The notes beneath the pieces were generated by a model. It ran no database searches. It was not told the origin of the DNA and saw only the letters and a program-made list of their open reading frames with translations. 64,000 nucleotides of DNA from contig NZ_SGOM01000001.1 in the NCBI RefSeq assembly GCF_022113815.1, positions 496,001-560,000 on the forward strand, given 5' to 3'. The position numbers and the translations under genes are program-made. The DNA is from Vibrio cincinnatiensis. Its GTDB lineage: Bacteria; Pseudomonadota; Gammaproteobacteria; Enterobacterales; Vibrionaceae. Numbering within the stretch: position 1 is the stretch's first letter; the number at the start of each line of letters is the position of its first letter. Positions 28,269 to 37,259 of the stretch are shown in pieces.

Positions 28269-28284
28269 TGGCATTGAGTTTGCT
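28269..28284 (+). promoter_or_regulatory. Sigma-54 (-24/-12) promoter of the tup operon
   Basis: TGGCAT-TGAGT-TTGCT matches the consensus TGGCAC-N5-TTGC(A/T) with one mismatch and exact GG-N10-GC spacing. The expected start is about 28295, some 35 bases before tupA. Confidence 0.82.
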
Positions 28285-28329
28285 ATTCATTACGACGCTC
28301 CTTCTTTTTAATCATAATGGACAGATAGA

Positions 28330-29145
28330 ATGAAAAAATTATTCGTGCGTCTGATGGCATGCTGCCTACTTTTAAGTAGTAGCTATGTACTAAGCGCTGA
28401 TGATGCTCCTCGTATTCGCTTGGCCACCACAACCAGTACCTACCACTCCGGCTTGTTGGATTATCTCCTTCCTGAATTTAAAAAAGATTCAGGCTACACC
28501 GTGGATGTGATTGCCACTGGTACGGGTAAAGCTTTAAAAATGGGTGAAAATGGTGATGTGGATGTGGTGATGACTCATGCTCCCGAGGCGGAAGCCATCT
28601 TTGTTGAACAAGGCCATGGAGTATTGCCCCGTAAGCTAATGTATAACGATTTTATTCTTGTTGGCCCGAAAGCAGACCCAGCCCATGTCGCTGCCCAACC
28701 CAATGTTCAACAAGCTTTTGCTCACATTGCGGCAAGCCAAACGCCGTTTATTTCCCGTGGTGACGATTCAGGGACTCATAAAAAGGAACTGATCATTTGG
28801 TCGAAGAGTCAAGTCAAAACCGATTTTTCAGGTTACCGTTCGGTCGGACAAGGAATGGGACCAACGTTAAATATGGCTTCAGAAATGCAAGCTTATACGT
28901 TAACAGACCGTGGAACTTGGCTGGCTTATCAAAGCACTCTGGACTTAGTGATGTTGTATGAAGGTGATGCACTACTCTTTAACCCATACCAAGTAATTTT
29001 AGTGAATCCTGAGCGTTACCCTAGCATTAATTATCAGGGCGCAAAAATATTCAGTGATTGGTTAGTTTCCCCTAAAGGCCAAGCTTTAATCAACGCCTTT
29101 AAACTTCATGGTCAGGCACTCTTTGTGGCCAATGCGGATGAGTAA
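28330..29145 (+). CDS. tupA: Tungstate-binding periplasmic protein TupA
   Basis: Periplasmic binding protein of a tungstate ABC importer, 271 residues, with a signal peptide (1-22, ending LSA). The oxyanion-binding start of the mature protein reads RLATTTSTYHSGLLDYL, the TTTS motif that marks TupA and separates it from molybdate-binding ModA. GTGKALKMGENGDVDVVMTHAPEAE and GDDSGTHKKE are further family segments. It heads tupABC-mobA-mobB/moeA and has its own sigma-54 promoter. Tungsten specificity is family knowledge; binding of molybdate as well cannot be excluded. Confidence 0.92.
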   Translation: MKKLFVRLMACCLLLSSSYVLSADDAPRIRLATTTSTYHSGLLDYLLPEFKKDSGYTVDVIATGTGKALKMGENGDVDVVMTHAPEAEAIFVEQGHGVLPRKLMYNDFILVGPKADPAHVAAQPNVQQAFAHIAASQTPFISRGDDSGTHKKELIIWSKSQVKTDFSGYRSVGQGMGPTLNMASEMQAYTLTDRGTWLAYQSTLDLVMLYEGDALLFNPYQVILVNPERYPSINYQGAKIFSDWLVSPKGQALINAFKLHGQALFVANADE

Positions 29146-29151
29146 TTATTG

Positions 29152-29850
29152 ATGAGTCTTTGGCAAACCACCTTAGAAGCCTTAGCCTTATTAATCAGCT
29201 TTGATGCTGAGCTATGGGAGATCGTTGCGGTCTCCTTTAGTGTCTCTTTAGCAGCGGTTGGGTTTGTTTTACTGCCGGCGATCTTACTTTCTTTTCTCTT
29301 TGCTTACAGTCACTTTCGAGGAAAGTGGCTACTGTTATCATTAATCAATACCCTGCAAGCCGTCCCAACAGTTGTAATTGGTCTATTACTTTATATGCTG
29401 CTATCACGCTCTGGTCCGCTGGGTGATTGGCAAATGTTATTTACGCAAAAAGCCATGATTCTAGGACAAATGCTGATCGGTTTTCCTATTTTAGTTTCCA
29501 TGATGCATGGCGCTCTGCAATCCAGCGATCGACGCTCTGTCGAAACCGCCATGACATTAGGGGTATCCATACCACGTATTGCAATAACGATGGTGTGGGA
29601 AACGCGCTTTCCCCTCTGCGCAGCCATCATTGCTGGATTTTCACGGATTGTCACGGAAGTCGGTTGTTCAATGATGGTGGGGGGCAACATTATGGGATTA
29701 ACGCGCAACATTCCTACCGCCATTGCAATGGAAAGCCAAAAAGGCGCTTTTGCTCAAGGGGTCGCACTTGGCATTGTCCTACTTTGTTTAGCACTGGTGC
29801 TCAATTTTTTACTCTCAAGTCTACGTGGTAAAGGATACCTACGAACCTGA
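29152..29850 (+). CDS. tupB: Tungstate ABC transporter permease TupB
   Basis: Inner-membrane permease of 232 residues with five or six helices. The coupling loop reads ETAMTLGVSIPRIAITMVWETRFPL, followed by GFSRIVTEVGCSMMVGGNI, a typical TupB segment. The ATG at 29152 lies 6 bases after tupA; a TTG one codon earlier is possible. It forms the channel with TupC as the ATPase. Confidence 0.9.
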   Translation: MSLWQTTLEALALLISFDAELWEIVAVSFSVSLAAVGFVLLPAILLSFLFAYSHFRGKWLLLSLINTLQAVPTVVIGLLLYMLLSRSGPLGDWQMLFTQKAMILGQMLIGFPILVSMMHGALQSSDRRSVETAMTLGVSIPRIAITMVWETRFPLCAAIIAGFSRIVTEVGCSMMVGGNIMGLTRNIPTAIAMESQKGAFAQGVALGIVLLCLALVLNFLLSSLRGKGYLRT

Positions 29851-29875
29851 TTTAAAACGATAGAAAGGATATTCC

Positions 29876-30586
29876 ATGTCGATAAAACTTACTGCCAGTC
29901 AGCTATCTATGCGTTTTAATGAACGAGGCTTATTTCATATCTCTGAGTTAGAGCTCGGCCCTAATGATGCAGTCTATCTTAAAGGGGATAATGGGGTTGG
30001 AAAAACCACATTGCTCAAAATTCTTGCGGGTTTGTTAACGCCAACCACAGGTGTTGTTTCTCATCATCAAGTCTGGTGGCAACGTTTATTGCACAGTCGA
30101 GCCCATAAACACGTTGTCTATTTACACCAAACCCCTTATTTATTTGATGATACCGTTTATCGTAATGTTGCTTATGGCATTCGTTTTTCACCTTTACCAA
30201 CCAAAGAAAAACGCAGCAAAGTCATCAATGCGTTGCGTATGGTTGGCTTAGAAACCTTAGCGAATGAACATATTTCAGTATTATCTGGTGGAGAAAAACA
30301 GCGCGTTGCTATGGCGAGAGCTTGGATCTTAAGCCCTTCGATTTTATTAATGGATGAACCTAGTGCCTCATTAGATCAGGAATCTATCGATAGATTAGTT
30401 ATAATGGCGAAAGATTTATTAAATCGTGGATCCAGTTTAGTGATCACCAGTCACCAAACCAATGCACTAACCGATTTATGTCATAAACAGTGGTGGATCA
30501 AAGAGCACCAGTTAGTTGAATCGCCGTTACTGCATGTCATCCCCGAACCATCAGAGACCATTTATGTTACTTCCATCTCAAACTAG
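29876..30586 (+). CDS. tupC: Tungstate ABC transporter ATPase TupC
   Basis: ATPase of the tungstate importer, 236 residues. Walker A reads [13 protein letters not shown], the signature [15 protein letters not shown] and Walker [13 protein letters not shown]; the switch His is in ITSHQTNAL. It is a short ATPase without the molybdate-binding MOP domain found in ModC, which supports TupC. Its end overlaps mobA by 23 bases. Confidence 0.9.
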   Translation: MSIKLTASQLSMRFNERGLFHISELELGPNDAVYLKGDNGVGKTTLLKILAGLLTPTTGVVSHHQVWWQRLLHSRAHKHVVYLHQTPYLFDDTVYRNVAYGIRFSPLPTKEKRSKVINALRMVGLETLANEHISVLSGGEKQRVAMARAWILSPSILLMDEPSASLDQESIDRLVIMAKDLLNRGSSLVITSHQTNALTDLCHKQWWIKEHQLVESPLLHVIPEPSETIYVTSISN

Positions 30587-31151
30587 TTGGGTTATTTTAG
30601 CGGGCGGGCAAGCAAGCCGCATGGGGGGAAATGATAAAGGGTTAATCACGCTGAATGAAAAACCACTGATTGAACATGTTCTGGAACGGCTTTCCCCTCA
30701 AGCCGAACATGTGTTGATCAACGCTAACCGCAACCACGCCTTTTATGTGCAATACGCCCCTGTGATTAGCGATTTATTTGAACACTACCCGGGGCCACTT
30801 GGTGGTATTCATGCCGGTTTAACCTACGCGCAAACCGACTGGGTCGGTTTTATTCCCTGTGATAGCCCATTATTGAGTGATAATTTTGTCACTCGATTTT
30901 GCCGTGCCGTTACCGCAGAGAGTGAAATATTAGTGGCTCATGATGGCCAACACCTACAACCGGTTTTTACCCTTTTTCATCGTCGAGTCTTACCTAAATT
31001 AGAAGCGTTTTTAATGCGTGGTGATCGTAAAATTATTTTGCTCTATGAAGAGTGTCATACTGAATATGTCGATTTTAGTGATAGCCCATCCTGTTTTTTC
31101 AATTTAAACACCCCCCAAGAACTCGCCCAATTTGGAGCATTACACTCATGA
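30564..31151 (+). CDS. mobA: Molybdenum cofactor guanylyltransferase MobA
   Basis: Joins GMP to molybdopterin to give the guanine dinucleotide cofactor used by formate dehydrogenase. The 195 residues start with the nucleotidyltransferase motif [16 protein letters not shown]; the metal and product motif is [10 protein letters not shown]. The ATG at 30564 puts this motif 11 residues from the start, as in E. coli MobA; longer in-frame starts at 30516 or 30534 lie deep within tupC. The gene overlaps tupC before it and the mobB-moeA fusion after it. Confidence 0.93.
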   Translation: MLLPSQTSWVILAGGQASRMGGNDKGLITLNEKPLIEHVLERLSPQAEHVLINANRNHAFYVQYAPVISDLFEHYPGPLGGIHAGLTYAQTDWVGFIPCDSPLLSDNFVTRFCRAVTAESEILVAHDGQHLQPVFTLFHRRVLPKLEAFLMRGDRKIILLYEECHTEYVDFSDSPSCFFNLNTPQELAQFGALHS

Positions 31152-32917
31152 ATACTCAGCGTCCAGCCCTTCCCCTGCTCGGTTTTGCCGCTTATTCAGG
31201 AACGGGTAAAACCACGTTGCTTGAAGCCTTACTACCTAAGTTAACCCATGCAGGGCTTCGTGTTGGGGTACTGAAACATGCTCACCATGATTTTGATGTT
31301 GATATTCCCGGTAAAGACAGTTATCGCCTACGTAAGGCAGGAGCCTCACAGATGTTGGTAGCCTCTCGCAATCGATATGCCTTGATGACTGAAACACCGG
31401 ATGCGGAAACCGAATTCAATGAATTACTGCAATGCTTTGACAGCCAACAGCTAGATTTGATTTTAGTCGAAGGATGTAAAAATATTGCTTTCCCCAAAAT
31501 TGAGTTACACAGGGCAGAAGTCGGTAAACCTTGGTTATACTTAAATGACTCAAATATTATCGCCATTGCAGCTGACGAGTCTGTCGAAACCACCCTTCCT
31601 CAAATGTCTATTAATGATTTAGAGGGCATTGGGCAGTTTATTTTAGACTACGTAAAAAACGATTTGGGTCAGCCTTCAACGACTGCCTGCTGCGATACGC
31701 TTTCTCCAGCATTTCTCTCTGTAAAACAAGGGATTGAAAAAATTTTAGCGTCGGTTACCCCCATTCACGAACAAGAGGAGGTGGCCATCAAGGATACTTA
31801 TGGACGCATACTGGCTTACCCTATCACCTCACCGATCTCAGTCCCTGCTTATCGCAACTCAGCCATGGATGGGTACGCGATTCGTAGTGACGATCTTGAC
31901 CGTTCACACTACACGCTAGTGGGAGAAATCTTAGCGGGGCACCCCTATTCACAACCGTTAGCACTTGGGGAATGTGTCAAAATCATGACCGGAGCCCCAA
32001 TGCCAGAGAATGCTGATACAGTAGTCATGCGAGAGCAAGCCGTTGAAAGCCATCTGTCTATTTCTTTTACAACGAAAGTCATTAAAGCGGGGCAAAATGT
32101 TCGCCAAGCGGGCGAAGATCTCGCACAAGGTCAAATGGTCTTTCACTCTGGTCAACGGATACAGTCAGCAGAAATGGGCATGCTTGCTTCTCTGGGAATG
32201 AGCCATGTTCATATCATACGACGTCTAAAAGTCGCCATCTTTTCAACGGGTGATGAAGTACAAGCCCCAGGGACCCCACCCTCCGATCATACGATTTACG
32301 ATTCCAATCGCTTTTCATTAATCGGACTACTCTCCCAACTGGGTTGTGAGGTACTTGATCTCGGTATTATCGAAGATAATGAAGATAAGATGATAACCAC
32401 ATTACAGCAAGCTGCCCAACAAGCGGATGTGGTCATGACCTCTGGTGGGGTATCTGTCGGTGATGCAGATTTTATTAAATCAGCCCTCAGAAAGCTTGGT
32501 CAGGTCGATTTTTGGCGGATTAATATGCGCCCGGGCCGTCCGTTAGCTTTTGGCCGTATTGGTCATTGCCCCTTCTTTGGGTTGCCAGGAAACCCTGTGG
32601 CCGTCATGGTATCATTTATCAACTTTGTTGAACCTGCCTTGCGAAAGATGCAAGGTGAGATCGATTGGCAGCCGTTAAAAGTTCGAGCGATCGCCAGTGA
32701 AGAGTTACGGTCACGCCAAGGAAGAACCGAATTTAGCCGTGGTGTTTACTCCACTAATACATCGGGACAACTTGTCGTGAAAACGACAGGAACGCAAGGT
32801 TCTGGAATCTTGCGTTCCATGAGCCAAGCCAACTGTTTAATTGAAATTGAACCCGCCGTTGATAAGGTTAGTGTCGGTGAAAGCGTGACAATCATTCCAC
32901 TTCAAGGCAGAATTTAG
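31148..32917 (+). CDS. Bifunctional MobB / molybdopterin molybdotransferase MoeA
   Basis: Fusion protein of 589 residues. Residues 1 to about 165 are MobB, a GTP-binding helper of MobA with Walker A YSGTGKTT (16-23) and the [10 protein letters not shown] segment. From about 185 to the end is MoeA, which inserts metal into adenylylated molybdopterin: [46 protein letters not shown] and PGNPVAVMV are MoeA motifs. Both parts are complete. The start overlaps the mobA stop by 4 bases (ATGA). The fusion is known in Vibrio and relatives. With tupABC it can supply a W- or Mo-cofactor. Confidence 0.94.
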   Translation: MNTQRPALPLLGFAAYSGTGKTTLLEALLPKLTHAGLRVGVLKHAHHDFDVDIPGKDSYRLRKAGASQMLVASRNRYALMTETPDAETEFNELLQCFDSQQLDLILVEGCKNIAFPKIELHRAEVGKPWLYLNDSNIIAIAADESVETTLPQMSINDLEGIGQFILDYVKNDLGQPSTTACCDTLSPAFLSVKQGIEKILASVTPIHEQEEVAIKDTYGRILAYPITSPISVPAYRNSAMDGYAIRSDDLDRSHYTLVGEILAGHPYSQPLALGECVKIMTGAPMPENADTVVMREQAVESHLSISFTTKVIKAGQNVRQAGEDLAQGQMVFHSGQRIQSAEMGMLASLGMSHVHIIRRLKVAIFSTGDEVQAPGTPPSDHTIYDSNRFSLIGLLSQLGCEVLDLGIIEDNEDKMITTLQQAAQQADVVMTSGGVSVGDADFIKSALRKLGQVDFWRINMRPGRPLAFGRIGHCPFFGLPGNPVAVMVSFINFVEPALRKMQGEIDWQPLKVRAIASEELRSRQGRTEFSRGVYSTNTSGQLVVKTTGTQGSGILRSMSQANCLIEIEPAVDKVSVGESVTIIPLQGRI

Positions 32918-32946
32918 CCCATTAATAAGAGCAAATAGAGAACCTC

Positions 32947-33216
32947 ATGGCTCGTACCATTATTTACAGCTACAAAGATAAACAGAAAACATTAACGTTT
33001 TCTTATGAAAAACACCGCAATATTCATGAAGCCGTTGCAGAAGCAGAAGGGATTGATCTTTCTGAGTATCTGAAGATGGAATTACAGCTAGAAGCCGTCT
33101 CAGATACGAAAGCGGTCCGTAATTATCGAGATAACTATTTTAAGAAATTAGGCTTTGGACTGATAACGTTACAAGCAAAAGAAAATCATGGTGTCGGTAA
33201 AAAGCCAAAGGCTTAA
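32947..33216 (+). CDS. DUF2960 family protein
   Basis: Small soluble protein of 89 residues of the DUF2960 family, seen in Vibrio and close relatives. It begins MARTIIYSYKDKQKTLTFSYEKH and has a basic C-terminal half (RNYRDNYFKKLGFG). It lies 30 bases after moeA on the same strand and before a strong terminator, so it may ride on the tup-mob transcript. Its function is unknown. Confidence 0.75.
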   Translation: MARTIIYSYKDKQKTLTFSYEKHRNIHEAVAEAEGIDLSEYLKMELQLEAVSDTKAVRNYRDNYFKKLGFGLITLQAKENHGVGKKPKA

Positions 33217-33241
33217 ATTAGGATCTAGCATTCGTTCACAA

Positions 33242-33269
33242 AAAAGGCTTACTTCTTAGTAAGCCTTTT
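33242..33269. terminator. Bidirectional terminator between the DUF2960 gene and nagK
   Basis: Perfect 12-bp stem AAAAGGCTTACT / AGTAAGCCTTTT, loop TCTT. A- and T-runs are part of the stem, so it works on both strands for the convergent genes. Confidence 0.88.
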
Positions 33270-33287
33270 ACCTTATGAGAAAACCAA

Positions 33288-34199
33288 TTACTTAATATTC
33301 AAGAAAGCAGCGCCGCGAACGCCACCAGAATCACCATGTTTAGCTTTAATGATTGTTGGACATTTTGCGACAGACAATAGATGTTTGGGAATACGTTTTG
33401 GCATTTCTTGATAGATCAAATCAAAATTAGACAAGCCGCCCCCTAATACCACAACATGCGGATCGTTCGCGGTAAATAAATTCGCAAAGCAGATGGCTAA
33501 TAACTCCATAAAGCGCTCAACGTGCTCCACCGCTTTCGCTTCCCCTTGCTGATAAGCCGTAATAATATCGATCGCCGCTTTCTTTTCAGCAAAGTAATGT
33601 TCATAAATCAGTTCAAAACCACGACCTGACAAATAGTTATCAAGACAACCTTTGTTACCACAACCACAGCTTAATAAGGGCGCTTTTTCACTGCCAAGAT
33701 GGAACCAAGCATCAATCGGCAGACGCATATGTCCCATTTCACCCGCGACATGGTTACGACCAGAGAAAATTTTCCCATCATAAACTAAGCCGCCACCAAA
33801 ACCTGTCCCAAGGATTAACCCCATTACAGAAGGCGCCTCTTTTAGATCTTCATCCCATGCTTCTGACAGTGCAAAACAGTTAGCATCGTTTTCAATTTTC
33901 ACGCTGCGCCCAACTTTTGCTTCAAGATCTGCACGTAAAGGCTTGCCTTTCGCCGCTGGAACGTTAACGGTTAAAACGGTACCGTCATCAGCATCTTCCA
34001 TGCCCGGTAAGCCAAGGCCAATTTTCCCTTCTACACCAAATTGAGCATCATACTTTGCTATCAAGCCAGCAATAGTATCAACTAGCAGGGCATAATCATC
34101 CGTTGGTGTCGGTACTCGTTCTGTGGCAACACGCTGTAAATTTTCATCAAAAGCACCAAACTCAATTTTTGTGCCACCGACATCAAAGCCATAATACAT
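33288..34199 (-). CDS. nagK: N-acetylglucosamine kinase NagK
   Basis: ROK-family sugar kinase that phosphorylates N-acetylglucosamine recovered from cell-wall or chitin breakdown. With the ATG at 34199 ([11 protein letters not shown]) it has 303 residues, as E. coli NagK; that ATG is 8 bases from GGAG, while the ATG at 34205 is only 2 bases away. Motifs: ATP loop [10 protein letters not shown], catalytic Asp in [21 protein letters not shown] and the zinc site [17 protein letters not shown]. It is transcribed alone. Confidence 0.93.
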   Translation of the reverse strand: MYYGFDVGGTKIEFGAFDENLQRVATERVPTPTDDYALLVDTIAGLIAKYDAQFGVEGKIGLGLPGMEDADDGTVLTVNVPAAKGKPLRADLEAKVGRSVKIENDANCFALSEAWDEDLKEAPSVMGLILGTGFGGGLVYDGKIFSGRNHVAGEMGHMRLPIDAWFHLGSEKAPLLSCGCGNKGCLDNYLSGRGFELIYEHYFAEKKAAIDIITAYQQGEAKAVEHVERFMELLAICFANLFTANDPHVVVLGGGLSNFDLIYQEMPKRIPKHLLSVAKCPTIIKAKHGDSGGVRGAAFLNIK

Positions 34200-34374
34200 G
34201 CTCATCTCTCCTTAAAAATACCCAGCCTTGGGCCAAATCATCAAAAAATAAAAACGGCAATATTATCCATATTGCTCAGTAACCTGTCCGTGACCAACCC
34301 CGAGTTTATTCTTTTCTCTATCGGGTTTACACATGAAAACATCACCATAAGTGGATATGTAGAGTCACGTCACT

Positions 34375-35109
34375 TTACACGGTTTGTTGATACGCTTGCC
34401 ATCTCTTAAGTGCTGGTTTATCTCGCACAGGTTTAAGCCGAGATTTCCCCAATAAGTAGCTTTCTTTAAATGCTTCAAACCAAATATGCAATGCTTCTGC
34501 CCCTTTTTCTTCACCGCATAATGACAGCACTAAGCTCGCCACTTCTGCGGTGGCCAAATATTGCTCATTACTGGCTTTTCGCATTAAATAATTCGATAAG
34601 TGCTCTGGTTCAATCGACAATATAGGGAGTGAGGCAAGATAAGCTGAGCGACGGAAAATTCGTTTGGCTTCGCGCCAACTGCCATCAATAAAAATCAATA
34701 ATGGTTTTTTAGCGTCATTAAGCTTAGGAATCGAGAGCAGTTGACGGGCTCTATCCTGCTCAGTTTGCGCAGGGAAAACCAATACTGGAAAAAAAGCGGG
34801 ATCAGAGATCAAAGCTAACATCTGAGGATCAGGCTCCGTACGGTGCCATTGATATACATAAGTTTCTTTTACCGTATCCGCAATTAATCGCCCAGTATTG
34901 CTGGGTTTAAAAACCTCATTTTCAGAAACCAATAACATAACCGCAACGGCTGTCTCAATATCTGGCTGGTATTCGCATAAACAGTGTTCGCAAGGGACAT
35001 GACAAAATGAACAACGCGCTATTTTTGAGCCGCGGGCTAAGAAAGGTTTGGTTGATCGTTGCAAGCGATCCTGATACAAACGATGAAAAGCGTGAATTCT
35101 CATAACCAT
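34375..35109 (-). CDS. DTW-domain tRNA-uridine aminocarboxypropyltransferase (TapT/YfiP-like)
   Basis: Predicted enzyme that adds the 3-amino-3-carboxypropyl group to uridine 47 of tRNAs, as E. coli TapT. The 244 residues show a cysteine cluster near the start (CSFCHVPCEHCLC, a zinc site), the PSNTGRL motif and the DTW-type motif in the form IDGSWREAKRI. The C-terminus KPVRDKPALKRWQAY is also typical. No strong ribosome binding site is seen; ATG at 35109 or 35103 are both possible. It points away from the desaturase gene. Confidence 0.85.
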   Translation of the reverse strand: MVMRIHAFHRLYQDRLQRSTKPFLARGSKIARCSFCHVPCEHCLCEYQPDIETAVAVMLLVSENEVFKPSNTGRLIADTVKETYVYQWHRTEPDPQMLALISDPAFFPVLVFPAQTEQDRARQLLSIPKLNDAKKPLLIFIDGSWREAKRIFRRSAYLASLPILSIEPEHLSNYLMRKASNEQYLATAEVASLVLSLCGEEKGAEALHIWFEAFKESYLLGKSRLKPVRDKPALKRWQAYQQTV

Positions 35110-35206
35110 CACGGAACATAAAAATAAGCGGCGATTCTACCGCTCTGCACTTCAACTGGCTAGTCTTTTAAAAGAATGGGCCGGCTCAATAAAAGGTTCA
35201 ACGCCG

Positions 35207-35992
35207 ATGCAACCAGAGATATGGCGATTAGCCATTTTTATCTTCGTACTGTTCGCCTGTGCTGTATGGGAGAAATGTCTGCCTCGTAAAAAAAGGACCC
35301 AGACAACATGGATCCGCTGGCTTAATAATTTAGGACTAGTCGGGTTAAATAGCTTATTAGTAACAATATTGATGCCTATTGTGGCTTTCTCTGCTGCCCA
35401 ATGGGCGCAAGAAGAGCAATTTGGGCTAATGTATTGGCTAACTATTCCAGCGTGGTTCGCTTTACCACTTTGTGTCGTCATCCTTGATGGCATCATTTAT
35501 GCTCAACATGTTTTGTTCCATCATATCCCTAGCCTTTGGCGTTTACACCGTATGCACCATGCTGATCAAGACATTGATGTCACGACCGGAGCTCGATTTC
35601 ATCCAATTGAAATAATGGTATCTATAGGAATAAAAATAGCGGCCGTCTTAATACTGGGCGCTTCACCATTTGCCGTTCTTCTATTTGAAGTGATTCTTAA
35701 TGCCAGCGCTATGTTCAACCACAGTAATGCTAAACTCGCCTTAAACGTTGATCGATGGCTACGTAAAGTTGTGGTTACGCCTGATATGCATCGAGTACAC
35801 CATTCGATAATGCCAACTGAAACACATACAAACTTTGGCTTTTGTTTATCCATTTGGGATCAATGGTTTTCGACCTATCGCGCTCAACCTAAATTGGGAC
35901 ATGAAAAGATGACTATTGGTCTCCCCCTCTTTCAAACCCCAAGAGAGCAATGGCTAGACAAAATGCTGACCCAGCCTTTTCGTCGTCGTTAA
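35207..35992 (+). CDS. Sterol desaturase / fatty acid hydroxylase family membrane protein
   Basis: Integral membrane di-iron oxygenase-like protein of 261 residues. It has about four hydrophobic segments and three His boxes: H101-x3-H105, H114-x2-HH (117-118) and H195-x2-HH (198-199), plus His172 in FNHSN. This is the full ligand set of the fatty acid hydroxylase superfamily, so it is probably active. The substrate is unknown; bacterial members act on lipids or carotenoids. It is followed 21 bases later by the NlpC/P60 gene. Confidence 0.85.
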   Translation: MQPEIWRLAIFIFVLFACAVWEKCLPRKKRTQTTWIRWLNNLGLVGLNSLLVTILMPIVAFSAAQWAQEEQFGLMYWLTIPAWFALPLCVVILDGIIYAQHVLFHHIPSLWRLHRMHHADQDIDVTTGARFHPIEIMVSIGIKIAAVLILGASPFAVLLFEVILNASAMFNHSNAKLALNVDRWLRKVVVTPDMHRVHHSIMPTETHTNFGFCLSIWDQWFSTYRAQPKLGHEKMTIGLPLFQTPREQWLDKMLTQPFRRR

Positions 35993-36013
35993 AAAAAAGT
36001 ACCGAGATTTAAG

Positions 36014-36532
36014 ATGAAAAAACATAACTCCCTAAGTTTATTAACTCTGTGTATGATCATTGGTTGTAGCACTCAATCAAACCGCACACCAAGCAGCCAA
36101 CAATGGCAACAATCTTCACAGTGGCCGGAAACATCACTGTTTTCAGTCTACCAACAGTGGCAGGGAGTTCCTTATCGCCTCGGCGGTACTAGCAAAGCGG
36201 GTATCGATTGTTCTGCATTTGTACAAATTGCATTTCAAGACGCTTGGCAACATTCGCTACCAAGAACGACGCGCTTACAGAGTCAACAAGGTCAAGCTAT
36301 TCGCTACCGGGATGCACAGTATGGTGATTTGGTTTTTTTCAAGACATCCCGTTCAACCCGCCATGTTGGGATCTACTTAGGTAATCAATATTTTATGCAT
36401 GCATCCACCTCGCAAGGTGTGATCATATCGAGACTGGATAACCCTTATTGGGCATCTAAGCTATGGCAGTTCCGGCGGATAAATAATCCGCCAACGATGA
36501 TGGTAAATGATTCGACAAAAGTTAGAATGTAA
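36014..36532 (+). CDS. NlpC/P60 family lipoprotein
   Basis: Predicted cell-wall endopeptidase of 172 residues, attached to a membrane as a lipoprotein: signal peptide with lipobox MIIGC and Cys18. The NlpC/P60 domain covers about 45-158, with the triad Cys66 (GIDCSAF), His117 (RHVGIYLG) and His129 (FMHASTS). It resembles E. coli NlpC and MepS in length and layout. Cleavage of peptide cross-bridges is family knowledge. It is convergent with the DUF3802 gene, 12 bases apart. Confidence 0.9.
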   Translation: MKKHNSLSLLTLCMIIGCSTQSNRTPSSQQWQQSSQWPETSLFSVYQQWQGVPYRLGGTSKAGIDCSAFVQIAFQDAWQHSLPRTTRLQSQQGQAIRYRDAQYGDLVFFKTSRSTRHVGIYLGNQYFMHASTSQGVIISRLDNPYWASKLWQFRRINNPPTMMVNDSTKVRM

Positions 36533-36544
36533 AACCGTCAAAGC

Positions 36545-36886
36545 TTAGTCATATTTACTCACGGCTGAGTCAAACAGATTTTTTACCAGCGCAATATATT
36601 CATCTAAAAACAAGATCTGATCATTGGTTGCTGGTTTTGCCCAAACGCCTGCCAGTACTTCCCCTAAATCATCCACCACGAGATCAGCCTCTTTTAGTAA
36701 CTGAAAGCGTACACTTGAATGCAGTTCAGGGTTTTGCTCGAATATCGCCATAATATTACTGGCAACCATATCAGTGATGACATCTTCAACACTTTCTTTT
36801 CCCGTGTAACCATCACGAGTAAAGATGTCCATGTTCATCGCTAAATGTTCGATTAGAGCTGAATAACCATCGGTGTCTACAACCAC
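36545..36886 (-). CDS. DUF3802 family protein
   Basis: Soluble, acidic and largely helical protein of 113 residues of family DUF3802, found in Vibrio, Shewanella and relatives. Typical segments are YSALIEHLAMNMDIF and VEDVITDMVASNI. The start is GTG with GGAG seven bases upstream. No catalytic or binding motif is visible and the function is unknown. Confidence 0.72.
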   Translation of the reverse strand: MVVDTDGYSALIEHLAMNMDIFTRDGYTGKESVEDVITDMVASNIMAIFEQNPELHSSVRFQLLKEADLVVDDLGEVLAGVWAKPATNDQILFLDEYIALVKNLFDSAVSKYD

Positions 36887-37259
36887 TTTTTTTCTCCGCT
36901 TTACCGCTTACTGCCAGAATCAACGTTCTCTTAAGTAATACTAAGCCATGAACGACCTTTTTCACAGATTTATGCGACAGAATCTTTGAAGACAAACGAT
37001 TTATTCCATCGATAATCACAGCAAGACTCTGTATCGCACATTGATGCGGTCCTTTATAAGAAACATCATTATTGCATCTCAAACTCAGTGTACAAGGAAA
37101 AGTGTATTTAAGGCCCACTTAGAAACTTGATAATTATCACATTTATATGTTTTAACACGACTGAATTGATAAACAGATGAAATTATGTGCATTAGAGTCA
37201 GAAATCTTTTAGTCAATCGCCTACACTAAATGTACGTTAATAGGGATGGGAAGATCGCT
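36887..37259. other. Intergenic region upstream of the fructosamine-kinase homologue
   Basis: These 373 bases lie between the divergent DUF3802 and kinase genes. They are AT-rich, show no likely gene in any frame, and hold the promoters of both. One palindrome (TGATAATTATCA at 37128-37139) stands out and resembles an FNR or CRP site. Confidence 0.6.
37127..37140. promoter_or_regulatory. FNR-like palindrome upstream of the kinase homologue
   Basis: TTGAT-AATT-ATCAC differs from the FNR consensus TTGAT-N4-ATCAA at one position and contains a perfect 12-base palindrome. It lies 120 bases before the kinase start. Confidence 0.35.

Noticed and set aside
36813..37118. Leftward frame of 101 codons upstream of the DUF3802 gene
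   Set aside because: It overlaps DUF3802 in another frame, has a composition unlike a real protein and no family resemblance.
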